Notes under the pieces: generated by a model | Databases searched by the model: none | What the model saw: the letters and a program-made list of their open reading frames with translations, nothing else | What the model was told of the DNA's origin: nothing | Shown: positions 33,428-42,088 of the stretch, piece by piece | How the letters are laid out: each line of letters begins with the position of its first letter | Numbering within the stretch: position 1 is the first letter of the stretch | Position numbers and translations under genes: made by a program | Assembly: GCA_902786615.1 (NCBI GenBank) | Contig: CADADE010000017.1 | Span: forward strand, 12,980 to 76,979 | DNA from: Oscillospiraceae bacterium | GTDB lineage: Bacteria > Bacillota_A > Clostridia > Oscillospirales > Oscillospiraceae | Direction: 5' to 3' | Length of the DNA stretch: 64,000 bases

Positions 33428-34742
33428 CGGTAAGACCGGCACGGCATTCAAGATCACCGTCACCACCGGGCGCGGGACCGACGGCAAACAGGTCCGGCAT
33501 TACATGACCTGGAAGCCTACGGCAGGCATGACAGAGCGCCAGATCGAGCAGGGATTTATCGCGGACAATCGGCAGACCTTCGCTCAGTATGCGGAGTATG
33601 TTGTCAAGCTCAAGGAGCGCAGCGGAGCCAAGCGGCGGACGGCAGAGTGGTATCGTGAGCTGCTGCCGCGGATCAATGCCGCCATCGGACATCTGAAACT
33701 GACGGATATACGCCCGCAGCACTTAAACCAGTTCTATGCGAACATGGCAGAGGAAGGTATCAGAACCGCGCCGGTCAAGGCCACGCCAAAGAAGGACATT
33801 GCGGCTCTGATGAAGGCAAAGAAGCTGAGTTCGGCGGAGATCGCCCGCTCCTCCGGCATGGCTGCCTCCACGTTCCGCCCTGCTGTGCACGGGCAGACCG
33901 TCGCCAAGAACACGGCGGACACACTGGCTGTGGCTCTCGGCTATAAGACCGAAACGCTCTTCAAGCTCACGCAGGACACAAGCCCGCTCTCGGCGCGGAC
34001 GATTCTCGGCTATCACCGGCTGATCTCCGCCGTACTGAGCCAGGCAGAAAAAGAAATGCTGATTCCGTATAATCCCGCGCACCGCGCCTCTCCGCCCAAG
34101 CAGGAGCGCCCGGAGACGAACAGTTTTCAGCCGGAGGAGCTGGCACGGATTCTGGAGTGCTTGGAGCGGGAGCCAATCAAGTGGCGCACCATCACGCACT
34201 TGCTGATCATCACCGGCTGCCGCCGTGGGGAGATCATGGGCCTGCACTGGGATGCCATCGACTGGAAGCGTCAGCAGCTTCGCATTGACCGTGCGCTCCT
34301 CTACACCGCTGAGAGCGGCGTTTATGAGGACACGACCAAGACCGGAGAGACGCGCTTTATCAAAGTCCCTGCAGAAACCATTCAGCTCTTGAAGCTGTAC
34401 CGAGCCTATTACGACGGCCTCAAAGTGAAGAACGGAGACCGCTGGATTGAGAGCGATTATGTGTTTACCCGCGACGACGGCGGGGTAATGAATCCCGATA
34501 ACATCACTCAATGGCTCAGCAACTTTGCCAAGAAATACGATCTGCCGCCGATACACCCGCACAAGTTCCGGCATACAATGGCCTCGCTGCTGATCTACAA
34601 CGGAACGGACGTGCTGACGGTCTCCAAGCGCCTCGGCCACGCGCAGGTATCGACCACCACAGATATATACAGCCACGCCATCAAGGAGGCAGACGAGCGG
34701 GCAGCGGAGAGCATTGCCGATGTGATACTCCGCAGGGCATAA
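33405..34742 (+). CDS. int: tyrosine integrase with an inserted HTH
   Basis: 445 residues. The arm-type and core-binding domains lie at about 1-225; the catalytic domain follows with Arg in GCRRGEIMGLHW, Lys in TTKTGET, HPHKFRHT (HxxR), GHAQVSTT and the Tyr in DIYSH. Between about 126 and 185 an XRE-like HTH (ALMKAKKLSSAEIARSSGMA) interrupts the core-binding domain, which is why it exceeds the usual 380. It ends 156 bp from the tRNA-Arg attachment site. Confidence 0.93.
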   Translation: MANIKRIDGKTGTAFKITVTTGRGTDGKQVRHYMTWKPTAGMTERQIEQGFIADNRQTFAQYAEYVVKLKERSGAKRRTAEWYRELLPRINAAIGHLKLTDIRPQHLNQFYANMAEEGIRTAPVKATPKKDIAALMKAKKLSSAEIARSSGMAASTFRPAVHGQTVAKNTADTLAVALGYKTETLFKLTQDTSPLSARTILGYHRLISAVLSQAEKEMLIPYNPAHRASPPKQERPETNSFQPEELARILECLEREPIKWRTITHLLIITGCRRGEIMGLHWDAIDWKRQQLRIDRALLYTAESGVYEDTTKTGETRFIKVPAETIQLLKLYRAYYDGLKVKNGDRWIESDYVFTRDDGGVMNPDNITQWLSNFAKKYDLPPIHPHKFRHTMASLLIYNGTDVLTVSKRLGHAQVSTTTDIYSHAIKEADERAAESIADVILRRA

Positions 34743-34746
34743 AAAA

Positions 34747-34793
34747 AGCGGTTACTGTTCCCAACGAAGGGGAGCGGTAACCGCTGGTTTTTT
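34747..34793 (+). terminator. integrase terminator
   Basis: AGCGGTTAC and GTAACCGCT form a 9-bp stem followed by GG and seven T, directly after the int stop. Confidence 0.85.
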
Positions 34794-34861
34794 TGAGGTT
34801 GTGCGCCAAATGTGCGCCAAATCCGATTTTGCCGATTTTTAATTGCCGAGAAAAATACAAA

Positions 34862-34897
34862 AAAACCGCCGATTTTCTTCAAATCGACGGTTTTTTC
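34862..34897. terminator. second hairpin, terminator of tRNA-Arg
   Basis: AACCGCCGATTT and AAATCGACGGTT pair with one mismatch, T runs on both sides. It abuts the 3' end of the tRNA and would end its transcript on the minus strand. Confidence 0.7.
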
Positions 34898-34898
34898 G

Positions 34899-34975
34899 TG
34901 GTACGGCTGACGGGATTCGAACCCACGACCTCCAGAGTCGGAGTCTGGCACTCTATCCAGCTGAGCTACAGCCGC
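34899..34975 (-). tRNA. tRNA-Arg(CCG), restored at the right att site
   Basis: 77 nt with encoded CCA. Acceptor GCGGCTG/CAGCCGT, D-arm AGCTCAGCTGGATAGAGT, anticodon arm CCAGA-CTCCGAC-TCTGG (anticodon CCG), T-arm with GGTTCGAATCC. The 3' 46 nt are duplicated at 27164 and the 5' 39 nt at 35211, so the gene is a junction product of two integration events but remains intact. Confidence 0.95.
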
Positions 34976-35210
34976 ATATATCGATCAGCGCCCGGAGGCG
35001 GTAATCTGCTTTTTCAAAAATAAAAGTGACGATCCAAGAACGCAAGCGCATTGCGCGCTATGTGATTGGCTAAACAGTACATATGCAGACGGCTTTTCCA
35101 CCCGCAGTGGTCAAATAGTAGTCAAAAGAAGTGAGAAAACTGATCTGGAAACCCGCAACATCGGATGTATCAACGGTTTGGGGCATATCTCAACAAGACT
35201 GGCCTGGAAC
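34976..35210. mobile_element. remnant of a second, older integrated element
   Basis: 235 bp between the intact tRNA and the 5'-half copy. It contains GTGGTCAAATAGTAGTCAAA at 35107, a tandem motif of the kind used as integrase arm sites, different from that of the 7.8-kb satellite. No gene remains. Confidence 0.5.
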
Positions 35211-35249
35211 GTCGGAGTCTGGCACTCTATCCAGCTGAGCTACAGCCGC
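35211..35249 (-). tRNA. displaced 5' half of tRNA-Arg(CCG)
   Basis: 39 bp identical to 34937-34975: D-arm and anticodon stem up to the core GTCGGAGT, no T-arm or acceptor 3' strand. Not functional; an att scar. Confidence 0.9.
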
Positions 35250-35416
35250 GTATGAGCCCCCGTATTTACAAGAAGCGCGAATTCTGATATAATAATCAAC
35301 ATAGTCCGCGCCCCCTTTACGGGAACAGATGGTATTATACCAAACTTCTCAGCGGATGGCAAGTGCCGATTTGTACTTTATACGGAAAACTTTTCGACAC
35401 GGAAAGGGCAGCCTTT

Positions 35417-36475
35417 ATGAAAAAGCTCTCTGTAATAAAAAGAACACTGATCGTCTGCCTCTGCCTCGGCATGGCGCTGTCTTTCGCGGCCTGCGGGGAG
35501 ACAAAAATGAGCCAGCGGCAGGTCTTCGCCATGGATACCATCATGACGCTCACAGCCTACGGCAACAATGCCGAGCGCGGCCTTACCGCCGCCCAGGGCG
35601 TCATCCAGTCCATGAACGACATGCTCGACCCGGATATCGAGACCAGCACCACCTACGCCATCAACCACGCAAACGGCGGCAACGTGTCCATTTCCGGCCA
35701 GGTGGCGACCATGCTCTCCACGGCTCATGACATTTACAAAAAGAGCGGCGGCGCCCTCGATTTGACCATTTACCCCGTCATCAAGCTCTGGGGCTTTGAC
35801 AGCGGACGCTACTATGTCCCGACGGATGAGGAGATCTGGCCCTATCTCGCGCTCAAGGCCTTTGACAAAATGACGCTCACCAGCTTCCCAAGCTCCGGGT
35901 CCTATGCGGTATCCTTCCCGGCGGGGACGGAGATCAGCTTCGGCGCGGTGGCGAAGGGCTGCGCGTCGGAAAACGCCATCCGCTCGATGCGAAACGTCGG
36001 CGTGACGAGCGGCATCGTCTCTCTGGGCGGCAACGTCCAGACCCTCGGACGCAAGCCGGACGGGTCGCTCTGGAATGTGGCCGTGCAGGACCCGAACAAC
36101 ACCGCAAGCTATGTGGGCGTCCTGTCCGTCGGGGAGACCGCCGTGGTCACCTCCGGCACCTACCAGCGCTTCTTCATCCAGAACGGCAAGACCTATCACC
36201 ACCTCATTAACCCCGAAAGCGGCAGACCGAACAACAACACGCTCAAGTCCGTCACCATCGTGTGCGAAGACGGCACCACCGCCGATTGCCTTTCCACCGC
36301 CATGTTTATCCTCGGACAGACAAAGTCCCTCAACTACTGGCGGCAGTACGGCACCAAGGACAACCCCTTCGACATGGTGCTCATCAACAACGACAAAGAG
36401 GTTATCTGCACCAAGGGCCTGATCGAAAAATTCACGCTGACCAATAACGACTACACGCTTCGTTATGTGGAGTAA
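35417..36475 (+). CDS. apbE: FAD:protein FMN transferase, lipoprotein
   Basis: 352 residues. Lipoprotein signal with LSFAAC lipobox. ApbE motifs follow: MDTIMTLTAYG (start of the domain), GALDLTIYPVIKLWGF, SFGAVAKGCASE, VSLGGNVQTLG, TSGTYQRFF, YHHLINPESG and the late DCLSTAMFILG. It covalently attaches FMN to Thr of RnfG/NqrC-type extracytoplasmic flavoproteins. ATG 35417 follows GGAAAGGGC. It is four bases from recG. Confidence 0.93.
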   Translation: MKKLSVIKRTLIVCLCLGMALSFAACGETKMSQRQVFAMDTIMTLTAYGNNAERGLTAAQGVIQSMNDMLDPDIETSTTYAINHANGGNVSISGQVATMLSTAHDIYKKSGGALDLTIYPVIKLWGFDSGRYYVPTDEEIWPYLALKAFDKMTLTSFPSSGSYAVSFPAGTEISFGAVAKGCASENAIRSMRNVGVTSGIVSLGGNVQTLGRKPDGSLWNVAVQDPNNTASYVGVLSVGETAVVTSGTYQRFFIQNGKTYHHLINPESGRPNNNTLKSVTIVCEDGTTADCLSTAMFILGQTKSLNYWRQYGTKDNPFDMVLINNDKEVICTKGLIEKFTLTNNDYTLRYVE

Positions 36476-36478
36476 ACG

Positions 36479-38533
36479 ATGACGGATCTGAATACCGACG
36501 TTCGTTATATCAAGGGCATAGGAGAGAAAAAGGCGCAGGCGCTCAACAAGCTCGGCGTCTTTTCTCTGCGTGACCTTGTTTCTTTTTTTCCCCGGAAATA
36601 TGAGGATCGCAGCGAAATCAAGCCCATCGCCCTCACCTGCGAGGGGGAGAGCGTCTGCGTTGAGGCCATGGTGGCCGATACGCCGCGCCTGACCCGGGTG
36701 CGCCGCGGGCTCGACCTTGTAAAGCTGCGCGCGGTGGACGACAGCGGCGTGCTGGATATCACCTACTTCAACATGCCCTACGCGAAGGATAATCTGCAGC
36801 GCGGAGAGACCTACGTCTTCTTCGGAAAGATCGAGGCGAACGGCCCGCGCCGCAGCATGGTAAATCCCGTCGCGGAGAAGGCGGAGGGGGAGCACAGAGT
36901 CACCGGGCGCATCATCCCCGTGTACCGTGTGGCGGCGGGGCTGAGCCAGCGCGTCATGCTCCAGGCCGTGCGGCAGGGGCTGGACGCCTGCCTCGGGGCG
37001 CTGCCGGATGTCCTGCCCCACGCTGTGCGGGAGCGCAATCAGCTTGCCCAGACGGGCTATGCCTTTGAAAACATCCACTTCCCGGCGGACTTTGAGGCGC
37101 TTGAGCTTGCCCGCCGCCGGCTCATTTTTGAGGAACTTTTCGTCCTCGCCTGCGCCCTCGGCCGTATGCGCGGGGAGCGCAGCCGCGAGGCGGGCGTGCG
37201 CATGGCGGCCTCCGATCTCACCCGCTTCTGGGCGGCGCTGCCCTTTGCCCCCACCGGGGCGCAGCGGCGCGCGGTGGAGGAGGCCATGCGCGACATGGAC
37301 TCCGGCAGCGTGATGAACCGCCTGGTGCAGGGCGACGTGGGCAGCGGCAAAACCCTGGTCGCGGCGGCGCTCATCTGGCACTGCGCCGACAACGGCTATA
37401 TGTCCGCCTTCATGGCCCCGACGGAGATTCTGGCAGAGCAGCATTATCATACCCTCACCGGGCTGCTCAAGCCTCTGGGGCTTCGGGTCGGAAAGCTCAC
37501 CGGCTCCATGACGGCAAAGGAGAAGCGCATCGTGCGCGAGCAGCTCAAGACCGGGGAGCTCGACCTCATCATCGGTACCCACGCCCTGTTCAGCGCGGAC
37601 GTGGAATATGAAAAACTCGCCCTTGTGGTCACGGACGAGCAGCACCGCTTCGGCGTCGGGCAGCGCTCGGCCCTGATCGGCAAGGGGCAGAAGCCCCATG
37701 TGCTGGTCATGTCGGCCACGCCCATTCCGCGCACCCTGGCCCTCATCATCTATGGCGACCTGGACGTTTCGATCATTGACGAGCTGCCGCCCGGCCGGCA
37801 GAAGGTGGACACCTTCGCCGTGGACGAGAGCTACCGCGCCCGCCTCAACGGCTTTATCCGCAGGCTTGTGGGGGAGGGGCGGCAGGTCTTTGTGGTCTGC
37901 CCCATGGTGGAGGAAAACGACGAGCTGCCCCAGAAGCTCAAGAGCGCCGAGGAGCATGCCGAGGAGCTGCGGCGGGAATTTCCCGATCTGCGCGTCGCCT
38001 GCATACACGGCAAGATGAAAGCGAAGGACAAGGACGCGGTCATGGCCTCCATGGTCGCGGGGGAGACGGACATTCTTGTCGCCACGACGGTGATCGAGGT
38101 GGGCGTGGATGTTCCCAACGCGGCTTTGATCATCGTGGAGAACGCCGAGCGCTTCGGCCTCAGCCAGCTCCACCAGCTCAGAGGGCGCGTCGGGCGCGGA
38201 CAGCACAAGAGCTGGTGCATCCTTGTGTCCGACAACGACGGGGAGGAAAACCGCGCGCGCCTGCATATCATGACAAAAACCAACGACGGCTTCAAGATTT
38301 CGGAGGAGGATCTGCGTCTGCGCGGGCCGGGCGACTTCTTCGGCTCCCGCCAGCACGGCCTGCCGGAGATGCACGTGGCGGACCTCGGCGCGGACGTGAA
38401 CGTGATGCAGAAGGCCCAGCAGGAGGCGGCGCTGCTTCTCGCGTCCGACCCCGATCTCTCCCGGCCGGAGCATGCGGCTCTCCGCGAGAGCGTCGAGCGG
38501 CTTCTGAAAACAAACGCCGACAGCTTTAATTAA
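36479..38533 (+). CDS. recG: ATP-dependent DNA helicase RecG
   Basis: 684 residues, standard length. N-terminal wedge domain (VRYIKGIGEKKAQALNKLGV, OB fold to about 150). Helicase core: Walker A QGDVGSGKTLVA (about 284), DEQHRFGVGQR (DExH box as DEQH), SATPIPRTLA (motif III), C-terminal TTVIEVGVDVPNA, QLRGRVGRG and the TRG motif region GPGDFFGSRQHG. It remodels stalled forks and Holliday junctions. Confidence 0.97.
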   Translation: MTDLNTDVRYIKGIGEKKAQALNKLGVFSLRDLVSFFPRKYEDRSEIKPIALTCEGESVCVEAMVADTPRLTRVRRGLDLVKLRAVDDSGVLDITYFNMPYAKDNLQRGETYVFFGKIEANGPRRSMVNPVAEKAEGEHRVTGRIIPVYRVAAGLSQRVMLQAVRQGLDACLGALPDVLPHAVRERNQLAQTGYAFENIHFPADFEALELARRRLIFEELFVLACALGRMRGERSREAGVRMAASDLTRFWAALPFAPTGAQRRAVEEAMRDMDSGSVMNRLVQGDVGSGKTLVAAALIWHCADNGYMSAFMAPTEILAEQHYHTLTGLLKPLGLRVGKLTGSMTAKEKRIVREQLKTGELDLIIGTHALFSADVEYEKLALVVTDEQHRFGVGQRSALIGKGQKPHVLVMSATPIPRTLALIIYGDLDVSIIDELPPGRQKVDTFAVDESYRARLNGFIRRLVGEGRQVFVVCPMVEENDELPQKLKSAEEHAEELRREFPDLRVACIHGKMKAKDKDAVMASMVAGETDILVATTVIEVGVDVPNAALIIVENAERFGLSQLHQLRGRVGRGQHKSWCILVSDNDGEENRARLHIMTKTNDGFKISEEDLRLRGPGDFFGSRQHGLPEMHVADLGADVNVMQKAQQEAALLLASDPDLSRPEHAALRESVERLLKTNADSFN

Positions 38534-38586
38534 TTATGTAAACTGAAATATGTAGATTATTTTCTGTAAATTAAATTATGTAAATC
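38534..38586 (+). repeat. AT-rich dispersed repeat, copy 1
   Basis: Begins TTATGTAAAC and ends ATGTAAATC. About 80% identical over 53 bp to the reverse complement of 42242-42294, and weakly to 41092-41145. It lies between recG and its terminator. Confidence 0.6.
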
Positions 38587-38614
38587 AAGCTTAATCTTTC
38601 GGGGAGCTATTAAA

Positions 38615-38643
38615 AAACCGGGCGGCGAATCGCTGCCCGGTTT
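38615..38643. terminator. bidirectional terminator after recG
   Basis: AAACCGGGC and GCCCGGTTT form a perfect stem between convergent genes. Confidence 0.8.
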
Positions 38644-38661
38644 ACTCTGTCCCGTTGTGCC

Positions 38662-39210
38662 TTATCGACTTGTCTTTTCCTCTTGAAGCCTTTGCCGCAC
38701 ATAGGCGAAGGCGGCGTCCTCGCCCTGATCCTTCAGGACGCGCAGCATCTGCTCCAGCTCCGCCCCGGTCTCGGGGTGAATCATGAGAGCGCCTTTCGAG
38801 TTTACATAATAATTATACGGGCTGGCGTCGGTATAGCGCTCGCCCAGGTAGACCCGGCATGCCGCGATGCGGTCGCAGAACATCTCCGCCACATAGCGCA
38901 GCGGCATTTTATTTCCGCCAAAGCCCACGCTGCCGTCGGGTTTGATCACGTAGTCCACCCAGTATTCCAGATGGTGCCGGTTGCGGCCCTTGTGGTGCAG
39001 CCAGGCCAGCGACACGCCGGTGGCTCTGCGCTCTGCGTCGTTGGGGCTGCGATTGCCCTGGTAGTACTTGGCCCCGACAAGGAACTCGGTGGGGGAGTAC
39101 TTGCTCAGATCGTGGCACAGGCCCTGCCGGATCAGACCCAGGCGGAAGCAGTATCGGCACACCAGATGGCGGTGGCGCGTTATGGTCTTGAAATGGGCGA
39201 TGGGGTGCAT
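38662..39210 (-). CDS. DUF5662-family protein (HD-like)
   Basis: 182 residues. GLCHDLSKYSPTEFL and SLAWLHHKGRNRHHLEYW provide His/Asp clusters like a metal-binding HD-type hydrolase; the family is uncharacterised. ATG 39210 follows AGGAGG; the open frame extends further upstream without a ribosome site. No operon partner. Confidence 0.75.
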   Translation of the reverse strand: MHPIAHFKTITRHRHLVCRYCFRLGLIRQGLCHDLSKYSPTEFLVGAKYYQGNRSPNDAERRATGVSLAWLHHKGRNRHHLEYWVDYVIKPDGSVGFGGNKMPLRYVAEMFCDRIAACRVYLGERYTDASPYNYYVNSKGALMIHPETGAELEQMLRVLKDQGEDAAFAYVRQRLQEEKTSR

Positions 39211-39340
39211 GGCAAGCCTCCTGTTGTACGCGGATTTTGGATGTATAATAGCAGAAGTGCGGCCTTCTTGCAAGTGTGCGGCATGTCGCGATTGCAAAAG
39301 AGCGCAAAATCATATATGATAGAAAAAAGGGGGGAGAGGG

Positions 39341-40585
39341 ATGAAAAAGCTTGTCTTGCCGGTGCTGCTCTTTGCGCTGCTGCTGTGCGGCTTTACGGGC
39401 GTAAAGCCTAAGGAAAACAAGGTGATCGTTGCGACGGATCTCCACTATCTCGCCCCCGATCTGACCGACCACGGCACCATGTTCACGGCCCTCACCGAGA
39501 GCGGCGACGGTAAGCTCATGCGCCGGATCGACGAAGTGACCTCCGCTTTTCTGGCCGAGGTCGTCGGGCAGAAGCCGGAAGCCCTGATCCTCACCGGCGA
39601 TCTCACCTTCAACGGGGAGCTTCTGAGCCACGCGGCGCTTGCGGAAAAACTGCGGGCGGTCGAGGCGGCGGGCGTCCCGGTCTATGTTCTGCCGGGCAAT
39701 CACGACCTGGATAACCCCAATGCCGCCGCCTTTTCCCGGGAGAGCTACCGCCTTGTCCCCTCGGCTTCGGCGGAGGATTTCCGCCGCATCTATGCCGACC
39801 TCGGCTTCGACGAGGCGCTCGGCCTTGACGGTGATTCCCTGAGCTACAGCGCGCGCCTGAACGACGGGACGCGGCTTCTGATGCTGGACTTCAACACCGC
39901 GCACGACCCCTGCGGCATTTCGGAAAAAACCCTGCAATGGGTGGAAACGCAGCTTCGGGACGCGCGGGCGGCCGGGCAGAGCGTCCTGGCAGCCGGGCAC
40001 CAGAACCTGTTTCGGCAGACGGTATTCACCACCGGGTACGTCATTGACGGCGCGGATCGACTCGCCGCCCTCCTGCGGCAGTACGGCGTGAAGCTGTATC
40101 TCAGCGGGCACCTGCACTGCCAGCACTGGAAGACGGAAGACGGCCTCACGGAGATCGCCACCGGGGCGCTGTCCGTGCAGCCCTGCCAGTACGGCGTGCT
40201 GACCGGTTCCGGCGGCGCGTACCGCTATGAGACGCGGGAGACGGACGTTGCCGCCTGGGCGGCAGCGCAGGGGAGGACGGAGCGCGAGCTTTCGGACTTT
40301 CCCCAATACGCCCGGGAGTTTTTCGACACGCGAAACCGCACGCAGACCGCGGAACTCCTGTCCCTGCTCGGCTATACGGAAGAGCAGGTGGAGCGCATGA
40401 CGGAGTACATTGTCCATTTGAACCGCGCCTATTTTTCCGGCGATCTGCGCGAGGCCGCCGCGTGGGACCCGGACGACGAAATCTATACCCTTTTTGCGCG
40501 CTTCCCGGCGCTGTACACGGATTACCTTGACTCTGCCCGCGCGGATTTCGGACGCGATTTTCGACAGTGGGAGAACAATGAATAA
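39341..40585 (+). CDS. exported calcineurin-like metallophosphoesterase
   Basis: 414 residues with a signal sequence (LVLPVLLFALLLCGFTG). Metal-binding motifs: ATDLHYLAP (DxH), LTGDLTFNG, LPGNHDLDNP (GNHD), AAGHQN and SGHLHCQHW (GHxH). The last 130 residues are helical. It probably works outside the cell membrane; substrate unknown. GGGGGGAGAGGG precedes the ATG. Confidence 0.85.
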   Translation: MKKLVLPVLLFALLLCGFTGVKPKENKVIVATDLHYLAPDLTDHGTMFTALTESGDGKLMRRIDEVTSAFLAEVVGQKPEALILTGDLTFNGELLSHAALAEKLRAVEAAGVPVYVLPGNHDLDNPNAAAFSRESYRLVPSASAEDFRRIYADLGFDEALGLDGDSLSYSARLNDGTRLLMLDFNTAHDPCGISEKTLQWVETQLRDARAAGQSVLAAGHQNLFRQTVFTTGYVIDGADRLAALLRQYGVKLYLSGHLHCQHWKTEDGLTEIATGALSVQPCQYGVLTGSGGAYRYETRETDVAAWAAAQGRTERELSDFPQYAREFFDTRNRTQTAELLSLLGYTEEQVERMTEYIVHLNRAYFSGDLREAAAWDPDDEIYTLFARFPALYTDYLDSARADFGRDFRQWENNE

Positions 40586-40596
40586 AGGAGAAAACC

Positions 40597-41091
40597 ATGG
40601 AAGATATCATCGTAAGAGCTTATACCGAAGCCGACCTTCCCGCCATGGCGGCGATCTGGAACGAGGTTGTGGAGGAGGGCGTGGCCTTTCCTCAGGAAAA
40701 CTGCCTGAGCCTGGACGAGGCCCGCGCCTTTTTCGCCTCTCAGAGCCGCAGCGCCGTGGCCGAACGGCAGAGCGACGGGGCCATCCTCGGTCTCTATATC
40801 CTGCACCCCAACAACGTGGGCCGCTGCGGCCATCTCTGCAACGCAAGCTATGCCGTCTCCTCGCAGAGCCGGGGCCTGCGTATCGGGGAAAAGCTGGTGC
40901 GCGACTGCATCGCCGCCGCGCCCGCCTTCGGCTTCCGGGTCTTGCAGTTCAACGCCGTGGTTGCCACGAATACCCGCGCCCGCAGACTCTATGAAAAGCT
41001 GGGTTTTCACCAGCTCGGCGTCATTCCCGGCGGCTTTCGCATGAAGGACGGGCACTATGAGGACATCTGCCCGTATTATATCGAGACATAA
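40597..41091 (+). CDS. GNAT-family N-acetyltransferase
   Basis: 164 residues with the GNAT fold: DLPAMAAIWNEVV (helix 1), YAVSSQSRGLRIGEKLVRDC (the Q/R-x-x-G-x-G/A acetyl-CoA loop, here SRGLRIG), and NTRARRLYEKLGFHQLG. Substrate unknown. AGGAG before the ATG, 11 bases after the phosphoesterase. Confidence 0.9.
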   Translation: MEDIIVRAYTEADLPAMAAIWNEVVEEGVAFPQENCLSLDEARAFFASQSRSAVAERQSDGAILGLYILHPNNVGRCGHLCNASYAVSSQSRGLRIGEKLVRDCIAAAPAFGFRVLQFNAVVATNTRARRLYEKLGFHQLGVIPGGFRMKDGHYEDICPYYIET

Positions 41092-41145
41092 AATCAGTTA
41101 ACGATAATACGTAAATCAAATTACGGTTAACATTATTATGTAAAC
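41092..41145 (+). repeat. AT-rich dispersed repeat, copy 2 (divergent)
   Basis: Contains ACGTAAATCAAATTACGG and ends TTATTATGTAAAC; shares the TTATGTAAAC motif and spacing with 38534 and 42242 but is more degenerate. Confidence 0.45.
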
Positions 41146-41159
41146 AAGGAGGCAGCGGG

Positions 41160-41831
41160 ATGGACGGAAAGCTTCTGCTGCAGGGGCTCGGGAAGTATAT
41201 GCTTGGCATGCTGCTGACAGCGCTGTTGATTTTTCTCCCTGCGGGGACGCTGGGCTTCTGGAACGGCTGGCTTCTGATGGCGGTGCTGTTTATCCCGATG
41301 CTCATTGCGGGCTGTGTGATGTTCGTCAGAGCGCCGGAGCTCCTGCGCCGCCGCCTGAACATGAAGGAGCGCCAGGCGGAGCAGAAAGGCGTGATCGCGT
41401 GGAGCGGGCTCCTGTTTGCCGCGTCCTTCGTGATCGCGGGACTCGGCTATCGCTTCGGCTGGCCGATGCTGCCGCGCTGGGCCAGCCTGCTTTTCGCCGG
41501 GGTGTTCCTGCTGGGTTATGCGCTTTTTGCCGAGGTGCTGCGCGAGAACGAATACCTCTCCCGGACGGTGGAGGTGCAGGCGGGGCAGCGCGTGGTGGAT
41601 ACAGGACTTTACGGCGTTGTACGGCACCCGATGTATCTGGCGACGCTGCTGCTGTTCCTCTCCATGCCGCTGATCCTCGGCTCTGTTTACGCGTTTGCGG
41701 TCATGCTCGGCTATCTGCCGATCCTCGCGGCGCGCATCCGGGGAGAGGAGGCCCTGCTGGAGCGGGAGCTTGCGGGCTATCGGGAATATAAGAAGCGGGT
41801 CAGATATCGTCTGATCCCGCATATCTGGTAA
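41160..41831 (+). CDS. isoprenylcysteine carboxyl methyltransferase-like membrane protein
   Basis: 223 residues with about five membrane segments. The C-terminal signature GLYGVVRHPMYLATLLLFLS and GEEALLERELAGYREYKKRV (SAM-binding region) is that of the ICMT/PEMT/NnrU family. In bacteria its substrate is mostly unknown (isoprenoid or phospholipid head group). It starts after AAGGAGG. Confidence 0.85.
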   Translation: MDGKLLLQGLGKYMLGMLLTALLIFLPAGTLGFWNGWLLMAVLFIPMLIAGCVMFVRAPELLRRRLNMKERQAEQKGVIAWSGLLFAASFVIAGLGYRFGWPMLPRWASLLFAGVFLLGYALFAEVLRENEYLSRTVEVQAGQRVVDTGLYGVVRHPMYLATLLLFLSMPLILGSVYAFAVMLGYLPILAARIRGEEALLERELAGYREYKKRVRYRLIPHIW

Positions 41832-41845
41832 GGAGGAAGCGCACA

Positions 41846-42076
41846 ATGAAGCTGTTCGGAAGAAGAGAGCCGGAGCCTGAGGTAACGCACTTTGACCCGG
41901 CGGAGTTTGAGCCGGTCATCCGCGCCAGCATCTGCACCGGGGAGCGCGTCGCCTGCATGCGCGAAAAGGATACCGGAAAGCTGCATGAGCTCATGCTCAT
42001 CCGCACGGAGGAGGATCTGAAAACCTTCTGCCGCCGCTATCGCGTGGCGGAGGAGAACGTGAAGACAGTCTATTGA
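41846..42076 (+). CDS. small conserved-type hypothetical protein
   Basis: 76 residues, acidic, with EVTHFDPAEFEPVIRASICT and LHELMLIRTEEDLKTFCRRY. No family recognised. AGGAGG precedes the ATG, 14 bases after the methyltransferase gene, so likely co-transcribed. Confidence 0.65.
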   Translation: MKLFGRREPEPEVTHFDPAEFEPVIRASICTGERVACMREKDTGKLHELMLIRTEEDLKTFCRRYRVAEENVKTVY

Positions 42077-42088
42077 GGGAGGTATAAG

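Larger units (their letters stand above)
27164..34944. mobile_element. PICI-like phage satellite integrated in tRNA-Arg(CCG)
   Basis: Bounded by 46-bp direct repeats (27164-27209 and 34899-34944) that are the 3' half of tRNA-Arg. Gene order from the right: integrase and repressor (rightward); then leftward HTH proteins, replication initiator, DnaC-like loader, HAD phosphatase, resolvase and terminase small subunit. A divergent pair sits near the left end. No large terminase, portal, capsid, tail, lysis, relaxase or transfer gene is visible. Int/repressor facing a replication module that ends in a lone terS is the plan of phage-inducible chromosomal islands. At 7.8 kb it is small for that group. 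A deleted prophage is the alternative. Confidence 0.7.

Noticed and set aside
27164..34944. Conjugative or mobilisable element
   Set aside because: No relaxase, coupling protein or transfer genes. The terminase small subunit, replisome organiser and Cro/repressor switch fit a phage-type element.
35378..38473. A 1,031-codon open frame on the minus strand
   Set aside because: It lies antisense to apbE and recG, which have full family motifs. GC-rich codon bias keeps the opposite strand open.
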